Shown: piece after piece, positions 33,375 through 43,548 of the stretch
Layout: every line of letters begins with the position of its first letter
How positions within the stretch are numbered: the stretch's first letter is position 1
From: Calliopsis andreniformis
Taxonomy: Eukaryota; Arthropoda; Insecta; Hymenoptera; Andrenidae
Length of the DNA: 64,000 nucleotides
Direction: 5' to 3'
Assembly: GCF_051401765.1 (NCBI RefSeq)
Contig: NC_135066.1
Location: 24,555,501 to 24,619,500 of the forward strand
Made by a program: the position numbers and the translations under genes
The notes under the pieces: generated by a model
Seen by the model: only the letters and a program-made list of their open reading frames with translations
The model's database searches: none
What the model was told of the DNA's origin: nothing

Positions 33375-35300
33375 ATGGTGAGAGCGTCTGCAGTTCCACA
33401 GTGTTCATCGGGTGTGACTATTCCAGCGTACCACTTTCCCACAGATGTCGTACGTTCAGAGTCTTGGGCTAATAAAACTGACAAGTACTGAAAGGCGCAG
33501 ATACAGGGTGTGTTACAGACACTTTGAAGAAACCTCATTTCTGCGTTCTACTCAACGAAGAAGATTAAGACATGATGCTATTCCAACTTTGCATTTGCCA
33601 GTGCAGAGCCAGAACAAAGAATATGCATCTGAAAATATAGAAGCAGAAGTATATCCAGTTTCTGCTACAACAGTAGAAAGTGATAACAATAACGAACACA
33701 AGAGTCTCATAAAGAATTGCATGAGCGAAGAAATAACTGAAAGAATTTGTGAAGAAACACTATGGGATATTAATGAACATAATGAAGCTGGTTCAAGTAG
33801 TTCAATAATATCAGGACAGTTAGAACAGTGTTCAATGTCACAGAAAAGTCACAGAAATATACTACTGCAGGACAACATGAAACAGTGCCAATTGACACCA
33901 AAAGCAGCTAAATTATACAAAATTGCTAAAACACTGATGAAACGCAATCGTTATACACACAGGAAGAGAGAAGATTTAAAGGCACGACTGGAACGAGCAA
34001 TGGTGTTATCAGAATCTAATCTGGTACATAGATTTCAAAATCTATCCACCACGCAGAGGATGTTCATCGAAATGCAGTTACGTACATCCAGATCCATGCC
34101 ACAGGTAAGTAAAATTGTAGATGTAGCTAATGATATACCAGTAGCTATCCAGCATTTTCAGCCCTCCACAACAAATCGTACCAGACATGTTACTACTACT
34201 ACTACTACTACTACTACTGTTCACATGGGAGGCAACATGATGCAGGCAGTAAGAAAGGTAATGTTTACAATTTTAATATTTTTTTGCACGCTGCTCCACA
34301 TGCATGAAGTGCCTGAAGATGTGCTCCAGTGATGATGAACCCTGTTACCCTGCCTGCCTGAAAGAATGATGCTGTCTTATGGTTTCTACTTATAATCATA
34401 CTACTTATTTTTTCTACTTATTTCTTATAGTTTCTATTTATTCTTTTATTTAATTGCAACCATATGCCTCTAACTGGTTTTGTGTTTGGGTATGGCTATA
34501 TAACTATATTTGATTTGTAACTATTTATTGCTGCTGTGTAATATATGCTGTATTTTCATTGTATTATTTTATTGTAATTTGTTTATAACTTTATGAAATA
34601 TGTTTTCAGGGAAGACGCTACACAACAGACGAGAAAATATTGGCCTTAGCACTTCTGAAGCAGTCTTCTAAATCATACAGGCTCCTGAGGATGTTATGCA
34701 ATCTTCCAAGTGCAACGACATTAAAGAATATGCTAAGAAAAATTCCAGTCAAGACTGGAATATCACAAGCTGTGATGAAACATCTACGTGGTCAAGCGGA
34801 TACCATGAGTGCTCAAGAAAAACTGTGTGTATTGATGTGGGACGAGATGTCATTCATACCCCATGTTGACTACGACATTAACGAAGACAAAATAATTGGC
34901 TTCGAAGACTGGGGCACAAGAAGAACTTCAAGATTTGCAGATCATGCCCTTGTCTTCATGTTAAAAGGACTACACAGTGGTTGGAAAATGCCCATTTCCT
35001 ACAATTATTGCGACAGCCAGACAAAAGCACCACAATTAATACAGTGCATCAAGAATATAGTAAAAGCACTGAAGAAAACTGGGATAGAAGTTGTTGCCAG
35101 TGTATGTGATCAAGGATCGTCGAATGTTGCTGCCATCAACACGTTACAGGCAGACACACTGAGGAAAAAATGGAAACAAGGAAAAGAACACCGTATGTAT
35201 ACATTATTAGGTTTTTTGTATAATTTGAAAAATGTAATATTGTGAATCAATGCAATTATTTTATGCTTATAGGTGGCATAATTGAAGTAGGGGGGAGGGG
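33375..35300 (+). pseudogene. P-element-like THAP transposase, 3-prime truncated
   Basis: P-type transposases bind DNA with an N-terminal THAP C2CH zinc finger and use an RNase H-like domain. ATG 33375 opens MVRASAVPQC, then IPAYHFPTDVVRSESW; a one-base shift near 33480 is needed to reach RVCYRHFEETSF and LRHDAIPTLHLP, the second half of the finger. The second Cys of the N-terminal pair is not evident. Exon 1 ends at 34104 before GTAAGT; exon 2 starts 34610 after TTTTCAG and keeps phase. It carries YTTDEKILALALLKQSSKSY, VLMWDEMSFIPHVDYDIN and ASVCDQGSSNVAAINTL, with two Asp of the catalytic core. A GTATGT donor at 35193 and an AG at 35272 define an 80-nt intron; exon 3 begins GIIEVGG and runs straight into a G-rich satellite. 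The remaining exons are missing. Confidence 0.85.
34187..34220 (+). repeat. (ACT)n microsatellite in intron 1
   Basis: About ten ACT units inside the first intron of the P-like relic. The open frame of exon 1 reads through it as a threonine run, which shows that the frame extension past 34104 is intronic chance rather than coding. Confidence 0.85.
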
Positions 35301-35338
35301 GGGAGGGGGGAGGAGGGGAGGAGGGGAGGAGGGGAGGA
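35289..35338 (+). repeat. G-rich (GGGGAGG)n satellite
   Basis: About 50 bp of runs of G separated by single A on the plus strand. It begins inside the first codons of P-element exon 3 (after GIIEV) and marks the break point where similarity to the transposase ends. Runs of four or more G at regular spacing could form a G-quadruplex. Confidence 0.9.
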
Positions 35339-35445
35339 ATGTACATCGTACGCGTACCAACATTACAACGTATTCAGTATTGGATATTATGTGCATTGTT
35401 CGTACGACGTATCGTTGTCGGTGTATCAATTTCGTCATGATCCTG

Positions 35446-36038
35446 TGACCACGCTGATGGGCGGTCGCCGGGGGAGCGAGGAAAAAGATGCCGCCTCAGT
35501 CGGGCGCCGGGTTCGTTGCAGCGAATGAAAGGAATCAATCAATCTCGGTTGAGAACGGTCTTTATTCACACTAGTAAAACGTGCGGTGTGAGCTGTTGAT
35601 TTGCTGTTGCTCGCGGTTGGTGACACTACGGGCTACGGCCCGTTGACCTTGGCCGAGGGGCCCGTTGACCTCGAGACCCAAGGTTGGTGACGAGGAGAGG
35701 GAATTCTCTCGTCTTGGATTACGGTTTTATCACAGGGAGCAGTTACACCACCTCCATGGGTCCCCGTTGGAGGACTGAAGACAGTCGGTTACAAACAAAA
35801 GAGAGAGAGAACAAGCGGGTGCGCTTTCGAAGGTTCGCTCGCTATGTGCATACACGTTCAGTGGCTGGAACGCTCTCTTCTTCGGTGCGGTTTGCACGCC
35901 TTATATTTCCGCAGTGTCATAACTTTACTCGCGGGATCGCGGGATTCGCGGTGGCTGCCTTGCGGCCACGGTGTAAACTAAGTCCGCCTGAGGCGGTCTC
36001 GAGTGGCGAGTTCGCGGTCTCCCTCTTACTCGTTACAG
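35446..36038. repeat. LTR-like unit, tentative
   Basis: A GC-richer block bounded by TGTGACC at the left and GTTACA at the right, about 590 bp, with 'atcc' before and 'gtcc' after as a possible imperfect 4-bp target duplication. No second copy or internal retroviral genes are in the window. It contains two short direct words 'cccgttgacc' 25 bp apart. A solo LTR is plausible but unproven. Confidence 0.35.
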
Positions 36039-36104
36039 TCCAAACTACATCTCTTGGTTTGTCGAGAAATTGAAAAATTTGGCGCAGGATGTTACAACTA
36101 TTCC

Positions 36105-37085
36105 GTGAAACAATATTCCTATAGCAAAGCCAGCGAAAGATGAATCGGGCAGATTTTACAATGCATTACACTGATACATTTGTGAAAAACCATTCGAAAT
36201 TGACGACAGACGAGTGCGCGATCATTACCATCTAATCGGACGCTACAGAGGATCTGCGTATTTAAACTACAACCTAAATTATAAAAACTCGTATTTCTAT
36301 GGTATTTCACAATTTATGTGGTAATGATTCGCATTACATTATCATAGAAATAGCTAATCGATTCCAAGGTTGGATCGATATATTACTAATAACCAAGGAA
36401 AAATATATTTAGTTTACGGAAAGTGTAGAAGATACCACGACCGAATACTCGCGAAACTATATAATGTTACAATTCATCAATTCGTACAAATTTTTAAACA
36501 CTTGACTCGACAAATTGGCATGTTGTCTCAACAAACATACGTTAAAAATTTTGCGTTCCAAATTTTATCAGTTATCCGATGAAAATTTTGATTTATTGAC
36601 ACGAAAGACTGTCTTCCCGTAGGAATACATTAATTGCGCAATCAAGCTGCAGCACTCAAGTTTACCGCCCCGCGAGCTATCTTAGTTCGTTGACAGGTGA
36701 AACAGTGTCCGGGAGCAACTACACGTACGCTGAAAACGTCTGGAGCCACTTCATCGTTAAAACTTTGGACGAATACAGCGACTTGTATTTGGAAGAAAGT
36801 ATTTAACTGTTAGCAGACATTTTTGAAAATTTCCGTGATAGTTATATAAATAGTTATGGACTAGATCCTCCATGTTGTTGTACTTTACCAGGTTTCACAT
36901 GGGACGCAATGTTAAAACATACTAAGATTAATTTCGAATTACTCACTGACATTGATATGGCTTGTTTATTGAACGAGGTATGTGCGCCGGTCTAAGTTAA
37001 TGTTCCAGGAGGTACGCGCAAACCAACAACAAATATATGCAGTCAGACGATCATTCGAAACCATCGTTACTGTTTAAAAGGCAGT
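36105..37085 (+). pseudogene. Polinton-like type B DNA polymerase, part 1
   Basis: Protein-primed family B polymerases copy Polinton/Maverick and related virus-like DNA. Pieces in several plus-strand frames follow the family order. They are an exonuclease-proximal block with RRVRDHYHLIGRYRGSA (about 36208), then NLCGNDSHYIIIEIANRF after a shift (about 36313), LSDENFDLLTRKTVFP (about 36557), and ADIFENFRDSYINSYGLDP with LPGFTWDAMLKHTKI and LLTDIDMACLL (36815-36980). The last block is TNNKYMQSDDHSKPS (37023-37070). Multiple stops and shifts separate the blocks, so nothing functional is encoded. The gene is then interrupted, and the next block lies beyond the insertion at 38.47 kb. The segment that would hold polymerase motif A is absent. 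Confidence 0.8.
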
Positions 37086-37089
37086 TCAA

Positions 37090-38445
37090 TTTCGAACCTT
37101 GGTCTCGTCCGCGAGAATCGCAGTCCGTTAGCATACCTGACCGACCGACAGTCGCCTTCGGTAGGAGGTTCAGTTGCGCTGACAACCAGCTCGATACATT
37201 CAAATTATGACTCGTTTTTCAGCTGATACAGTTGAAGTTCAAACAGGTGAGCAATTGCGATCAGCTGTTTAAATCTCAGGCCCGATAACGAGTGGCGATA
37301 TCGGAGCCTGACAGAGAGAGAGAGAGTAAAATCGGAACATTAGACACAGACAGACAATGATAAGCGAGCGCCGCGTAGCCGATTTTTGAATGCTCGAGTG
37401 CAATAGGTCGCAAGGTATCAGCAATTATAGAAGAGTCCGCTGAGTTAGGAAATTTGGGCACCAAATTCCTTGGTTCGTGACGCTTTCTTTGCTGTGTCTG
37501 TTTCACTGCAACTCGTGCAATTGTTCAATTCGGCTATCACGTGAAATACGTGCGATAGAGCAACGATTGTTCAGTGACGCGTTACTGCAGGCGATTAACT
37601 TCAGTTAATCCAAGTTAATCCAAGAGGTCACTCTTGGAATCGGCGGTTACCCCGATTCCCTGAGTTTGCTTTTCGTCCGAGAAGCAACCGTAGACCGTAG
37701 ACTTGGTTGAACCTTGATAATTGGCAATAAGACAGAGAGGGTTAACGTAAGTGCGGCACCTCTGCGTTACCCGCGATCTACCACCCCTTTAACAGCAGCC
37801 CGCGTGAGACGAATAAATGCACACGTCGTGGTGAACGGTGTATGCTAGAACCTCTGGCTATTATCAGCCACCAAGCCTAGCCAGTACTAGTTATAGTGTG
37901 TTTCAAGCTCCCGAATCTCAGCGTACAACCGAGATTCGTACGAGGCAAGCCTTCCTGGAAGGCAGGTTAAGGAGGATCCCTCCTCTCTGTACACTCGCCG
38001 ACCGACGCTTTCTTCAGTGCGAAGAATCGTCGGTAATACAGTCCACTGCACCATCTTAGCGTTACGGCAAGGTACTGCTCTCCTCTCGACACAGGCTCGT
38101 TGTCGAAGCCTGGAGTCTGGAAGACTAGGTATAGCGTGAAAGCCATACGCTCGCTTACATGTGCGGTTCCACCGCTATCCTCTTTTCCAGACGCTAGCGT
38201 CGCTGACCGGCGTCCGTGTGAAGCGAAGGGCTCTTCTCGCCCGGCAGATCAGACTCGCCCACCAAGGACCAGGAAGCCCCCGTCCCAGAATTTGGCAATC
38301 AAATAAGCGTCGTAGATAAGTCCTTTTAATGGCCGACTTAAATTTGATTAAGTGTACATTTTTTTCGAAAACCTTCTCTCAATCACCTAATCCGGACCGT
38401 GTTAGATCCCTGCGTTCAGCGATTCTAACAGTTGTTCTTAATGTA
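37090..38445 (+). repeat. Repeat family A, copy 1, inserted in polymerase
   Basis: About 1.35 kb of GC-richer DNA that separates two blocks of the same polymerase relic. Its right two thirds match 48430-49138 (landmarks 'tgcggttccaccgct', 'cgattc[ct]ctgag/cgattctgcgag', 'cgctgac/cgatgacc', 'atctggacctcgttag/taatccggaccgtgttag') and a fragment at 60340-60500. It contains a short GA run near 37310-37328 and ends near 'ttctaacag'. A TG...CA-type LTR is possible but the left boundary is not fixed. Open frames inside (37838-38059, 38100-38306) are not conserved in the other copies. Confidence 0.7.
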
Positions 38446-38464
38446 ATATATCGAAAATCGATAT

Positions 38465-39425
38465 ATCTTTGATTGTTGCTGATTCACTCATAGGTTATAC
38501 CCTCGAAGTTGACTCACAGTATCTGCAACACTTGTACGACGCTTGTGCCGATCTGCCACTTTGTCCGACACGTGACACACCACCAGACAAAGGAGAAGAT
38601 AATCTACTCGTAACATTGTACAAGAAGCAGCGTTACGTCATCCGCTACCACAACCTGTAGTAGTATACACTTCACGGCTTTCTATTACAAAGATACACCG
38701 CATACTCCGATTTGCCCAATCTTGATGGTTCCGCTGTTACATAGAATTCAATACACAGTTTCGAACACGTACGTCAAATGACGTTGAGTAAAATGTGTAT
38801 AAATTGATGAACAACGCAGTATTTGATAAAACCATGGAAAATGTTCGCAATCATGTAGAGGTTCAACTTTTGACAAAATTGGACGGATGGTACGGTGCGA
38901 AGACAATGATTGCAAAACCAAATTTTGATAGTAGAAGTATTTTTTTGGAAAACTTAATCGCTGTGGAATTGCGTAAACTCACGGTAAAGTTCAATAAACC
39001 AATCTAGGGGGATATGGCTATCCTGGACGTATCCAAAGTTTGCTTGTTGAATTTCACCACGATTACATGTTTCAGCTGTACCTTCAAAGTTGTAAATATA
39101 TGTAGACCGACTCCCACAGCATGATTTATCATACTCAATGCGAAGATGTCTACGAGATAATGAAACGCGATATCCACAGATTCGATACCAGCGATTATCC
39201 AGTAGACAACGTATATGGCGTACCACGTGTAATTAAGACAATACCAAGCTTGATGACAGATGAAAACAATGCAGCGATAATGACTGAATGCATAGGACTG
39301 AAAACAAGGATGTACGCTTTGAAAGTGTCCGATAAAAAGCATATGAAAAATGTGAAAGGCGGTAATAGAGAAAGGTTGAAACTATTATTACGTATTATAC
39401 ATATATTACTTTTTTATTGCTAGAT
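38465..39425 (+). pseudogene. Polinton-like type B DNA polymerase, part 2
   Basis: Continuation of the polymerase relic past the family A insertion. Blocks in order are IGYTLEVDSQYLQHL and CPTRDTPPDKGEDNLL (38490-38610), KQRYVIRYHNL, then MNNAVFDKTMENVRNHVEV (38805-38860) and LIAVELRKLTVKFNKPI (38956-39006). After a shift come DDYMF-like remnants and MIYHTQCEDVYEIMKRDIHR (39121-39180), FDTSDYPVDNVYG and DENNAAIMTECIGLK. The palm motif that normally reads Y-x-D-T-D-S falls just before 39121 and is disrupted: the sequence there gives 'gtagaccgactcccac'. Stops between the blocks show long decay. The next gene lies convergently on the minus strand only about 80 bp downstream. Confidence 0.8.
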
Positions 39426-39506
39426 TGTTGCAAAACATCTGTATGTTTACAATACATTATTTCTATCTATCCGAGAATTGTGTGAGTTATCAAATCCTAA
39501 CTAATC

Positions 39507-40290
39507 CTATTTCAAGTATACCTTATCATCCTTCTTACGCAATACTTTTTCCACTAGATACACGACGGGATTAGCAGCACAATGTAACTCGTGCTTGTAG
39601 AATTCTCCAGAAATAGGCTTTGAACGCAAATCTTGTAGCAAGTAAGTCACAGGATTTGCTACCTGTACCTTGATCACGTCTGTGATGCAATTTGGCGTGT
39701 ATCCCTTTTCGAAAACAGTATTAAGTTTGCACATGCGTACAAAGTCGTCCACCTTGAATTTCACCTGTGCTGCAATCGTCATACGGCTGTATACCGTGCT
39801 CAAGAGCTTATCAGTGACCATAGGGGTAACATCGCAAGGTCGTATTCCAATAGTTCTATGTTTTCGTACGTTGTACACCGTCACTAGACGCGGTAATGCA
39901 TCGATCCATTTATATGTTCCACTCGGCAAAAAGTTTTCACATGGTGTTCCTCAAAGTACGATTAAACCGTTCCACGACGAAGGATTTCATCACCGAATAT
40001 GTCGAATAATGATTAATATCATGAATCTTTAAGGCTTTCTGCACGTCAGCATTATAAAACTCTTTTCCCTGGTATATTTGCAAATTTTTCGGACAACGAT
40101 CTCGAACTATCTTCCCAAACACTTTGGTTACTACCATTTTTAGTTCTCAGCGGTACAACCCATGCATACTTGCTGAATATATCTATAACGGTGAGTATTT
40201 GGTAGTGGCTTTCGTTAAATCGCAAGTACGGACGCAGTTCAACCTCGTCAGCTTGCCACAGGTCGTCGTATCCGTGCACGATAACGCGTC
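39507..40290 (-). pseudogene. Polinton-like retroviral-type integrase
   Basis: Integrases of the rve family insert linear element DNA with a D-D-35-E core. Minus-strand blocks in order are DDLWQADEVELRPYLRFN and ILTVIDIFSKYAWVVPL (40270-40160, first catalytic Asp in the WQAD region and conserved TVID). Next are CPKNLQIYQGKEFYNADVQ with KSFVVERFNRTLRN (40090-39940), where the family's D in Q-T-D-x-G-K-E-F reads Y and the E in V-E-R-F-N is kept. The last is WIDALPRLVTVYNVRKHRTIG onward to 39507, cited here in parts. The C-terminal part has the chromo/SH3-like tail with FEKGYTPN and NPVTYLLQD. Two frame changes separate the blocks. It is convergent with the polymerase, as in one composite element. 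Confidence 0.82.
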
Positions 40291-40429
40291 TAGAGTGTGC
40301 AGTTCATCTACAAGCTGTGGTTTTTCTTTCCTAACTTTCGGCTCAAATCAAGACATATTTAATCGCAATGTACTCTTTGATACGAATGATGTAATTGTAA
40401 TGATGTACACGTATTATGTGTAAAGGTTT

Positions 40430-42075
40430 ACTTACAAGGGAACTACCCGAAGTGATAATCTCCGATTTTGATGCAACTTTGTAGGTTGGTAGAGAAGCCA
40501 AAAATATTCGGCCAGTATTTTTTTATTTTAGCTATATTCGATGTTAAAGGGGTGAAAACAGCCCCCAAAGTCGGGGGTGGAAAACATATTTGGTCTTCTA
40601 TCTCGAAAACTATTAGCTATAGAAAAAAAGTGTAAATTGGGCGATTACGTATTTTTTAGCAACGAATCCATTTGCATAAATAGTTTTTACAAATACCTAT
40701 TTGTTTAAACAATATATTGAAAAATGTCATATTTTTGTTAATTTTTCAGGTAAAATGTTAATCGATTTTCTCGCAAATTTATGTGTAGATACTATATATC
40801 AAAATACAAGATACGCATATTTTAGAATTATGAATTCTTGCCTTATAAACAAAATAATTACATTCACAGTTTATCCGTGTTTTCTGTGGAAACGGGCCCT
40901 GAAACGAATTATTCCAGGAAAATTATATATTTGTATGATGTTTTCACCATTATGTTGTAATATATGTTGTAAATAGTTCATTAAAAGAAGTCCAACAAGG
41001 AAATGTGAAAAAGGGATTCATAGTGTATACTTTTGTATGTCAAAAATGGTTGAAGTAGGGAGGGCGTAGTGAGTAATTTGGGCCTTCCACCTTCATAAAT
41101 GAGAAATAAACAAGCTAGGAAATAACATCGCTCATACTGAAAAATCCCAAAATGAAATCAGTCCTCCTCAGAGATTTTTGCAAACGTAAACGATATTAGG
41201 CCCAAACAAATTTAGCCTTTGATTATGGTCCAATTACCCTCATACTTGTAGGTTTAAGGTCTTGAGCGTGTTACAGATAACTGACGCTTTAAGCCTTCTA
41301 TCCTTTTTATGACAGTTACTTGCTCCGACCCCCTGATTAGTTCAGCGGCGATAGAAATCTGAACAATTCAAGAAATAATAGGAACCTTTCAAGCTAACGT
41401 AAACAGCAGTGCAAATAAGTTTATAATTTTTGCTTCAGCCAACAGTTTTTCGCCGCGCTCGCGCTGATCATCATTAGCTATGCATTGGTTTCTAACGTTT
41501 TAATGAAATATTTACAACATATATTACAATATAATGGTGTAAACATCATACAAATATATAATTTTCCCGGAATAATTCGTTTCAGGGCTCGTTTCCACAG
41601 AAAACACGGATAAACTGCGAATGTAATTATTTTGTTTATAAGGCAAAAATTCATAATTCCAAAATATCTGTATCTTGTATTTTGATATATAGTATCTAAA
41701 CATAAATTTGCGAGAAAATCGATTAACATTTTACCTGAAAAGTTAACAAAAATATGACATTTTTGAATATATTGTTTAAATAAATAGGTATTTGTAAAAA
41801 CTATTTATGCAAATGGATTCGTTGCTAAAAAATACGTAATCGCCCAATTTACACTTTTTTTCTATAGCTAATAGTTTTGGAGATAGGAGACCAAATATGT
41901 TTTCCACCCCCGACTTTGGGGGCTGTTTTCACCCCTTTAACATCGAATATAGCCGAAATAAAAAAATACGTGCTGAATATTTTTGGCTTCTCTACCAACC
42001 TACAAAGTTGCATCAAAATTATTGCATCGGAGATTATCACTTTGGGTAGTTTCATTGTTAGTAAAACATGAACAG
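40430..42075. mobile_element. Fold-back element inserted in the Polinton relic
   Basis: The left arm, about 40430-40985, is mirrored as reverse complement at about 41500-42075; the spacer is about 515 bp. Both arms encode on opposite strands a matching peptide with MLIDFLANLC, YQNTRY, FLWKRALKRIIPGKLYICMM and ICCK, expected for an inverted duplication. Outer ends contain 'gaagtgataatctccga' and its mirror, and 'tttact.acaa' continues the symmetry outward. Arms differ at only a few percent of positions by eye, so the insertion is much younger than its host. A matching short ORF of about 73 codons kept in both arms could be a genuine element peptide, but no transposase motif is evident. Confidence 0.8.
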
Positions 42076-42109
42076 GTTTCTCTTTCAATGTCTGATTGAC
42101 AGTCTCCTC

Positions 42110-42370
42110 ATCAATAGATGTCAATATTTACAATATTCTTCGAACGGTGTTTTGCAATGCTGACACGCCTCTCTGAAATACGATCAATTGTTTTTCAAAT
42201 TCCTTCTCTTGTTGAGGTATCCAAATTGCAATGCTCTCTTCCAAATATTGTTTGTTAACGACGTCACGGTTAACTTCCGGTTGAGCTACATGTCTTGTCC
42301 TGCGCGATTTTGCATCAAAATCGGTACTCATCACGCAAAGAGCATTGTTGCGTACATAATTTCGAAACAT
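42110..42370 (-). pseudogene. Polinton-associated fragment, unknown
   Basis: An 80-codon minus frame with MFRNYVRNNALCVMSTDFDA, RTRHVAQPEVNRDVVNKQYL and a helical Glu/Gln-rich tail. I do not recognise a domain. The lower part is interrupted near the fold-back insertion, whose right end is at 42075. Location and orientation, in line with the integrase and ATPase on the same strand, suggest a structural or accessory gene of the same element. Confidence 0.4.
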
Positions 42371-42687
42371 ACCACCGTGCTATTTGTGGTCAATTGTCGC
42401 TGCACCAGTATGATTCTCAAACAATATCCCAAACTGATCGATCAACATTTCGACGCAAACAGAACGTACTTCTATCGTACGGTTTAATATATAATGAGAC
42501 CTGTCTCGCGAAGTTCCTCGATGAATGATAGAAACTCGTCCAATCGAAACAGACGGTCTACCACCTCGTTGTTATCGTCCTAAAGTACGTAATCAATCTA
42601 ATTATTGTTTACAGTTATGTCGGTATCGCTAGATCTTTGGCACCTCTATTCTTCGATGTTCGGGGGAATAGGGATGCAATTACATAT

Positions 42688-42960
42688 TTACACTACGGGA
42701 CTTTGAGAGTTATGACCACGTTTATGAGCATTAGTTGTCAACAATATGGTTTTGTATTTTTGCATATCAGCATCAGTGTACACAGCACCGTCGGGAATTT
42801 TCATAAAAATTAATTCGTAAAGATAGTGTGTTCTCTTGTATTTTACACCGTCTATAATTACATTATGATTTTTATCCATGTTGAATTTTTTAGCTCCAAG
42901 CATCGCTTCATTACGCTGAAAATGCACACCATATATGTAATCTATGGATGTACCTTACCG
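42688..42960 (-). pseudogene. Polinton-associated fragment, YTD-YKxILL protein
   Basis: A minus frame with MDKNHNVIIDGVKYKRTHYL, YELIFMKIPDGAVYTDADMQ and KYKTILLTTNAHKRGHNS. This arrangement resembles uncharacterised proteins found beside Polinton-like polymerases and integrases in insect genomes; I recall the family pattern but not a function. The frame closes at 42688 and the neighbouring 5-prime piece (42962-43348) is in another frame, so the protein is broken. Confidence 0.45.
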
Positions 42961-42961
42961 A

Positions 42962-43075
42962 TTAACAGTGTCCCCACGTTTCTTGTCCTTTCGCCGTCTG
43001 TAATAATTGTTTAATAGATGAAGCAGCTAACCTGTCGGTGGTTTCAAACACATCCTCACTACCACCACCAGCCTT

Positions 43076-43120
<45 letters not shown>

Positions 43121-43548
43121 GGCTGTCAACCACTGGTGATCCATCGACATAGAAGGAATCGATGATTCATTCTGCATAACATTCAACTGCATCCGCTTCC
43201 ACTTCGATTGAATCGGTATAGAAACTACGAGTGACTTATTCCGCAAATGTTTCACCTTAGGTACTATTGTTTCATTCGGTTTTACGTTTGGGTTCGATGG
43301 TTCATCATCGTTTTCTATGGTATCCGTATTCTCAATGATCTGTTTCAAAGGTTCGATAACTGGTTTAAAGTAATTTTTCCAATGCGATATCCTTCGCCGT
43401 CTTGCCAGTCTTCAAAGCTTGATATTTCTTGGGAATAGATATACCTTGTGACAGTAATTTCCTTCGCTACTCTCTCGCGATCCTTAATATCTCGACTATC
43501 GACCATCTTTACTCTGGACGTTGTTCTCCCCTCGTGTAACCATGACAA
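42962..43548 (-). pseudogene. Polinton-associated fragment with poly-Asp tract
   Basis: Two overlapping minus frames, 43548-43345 (SRDIKDRERVAKEITVTRYI, EDWQDGEGYRI) and 43348-42962 (PNETIVPKVKHLRNKSLVVS, DRLAASSIKQLLQTAKGQ), probably one gene split by a shift near 43346. The second contains 15 Asp in a row encoded by an (ATC)n/(GAT)n microsatellite at about 43077-43120. It lies between the packaging-ATPase-like fragment and the YTD protein on the same strand. Function unknown. Confidence 0.4.

Noticed and set aside
35110..35448. Gly- or Pro-rich frames around 35.3 kb
   Set aside because: Translations of the G-rich satellite at the P-element break point.
35684..36073. 129-codon plus frame
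   Set aside because: Lies in the LTR-like unit, with no motif and no second copy to show conservation.
43077..43120. CRISPR-like short repeat array
   Set aside because: It is a plain (ATC)n trinucleotide tract without spacers.
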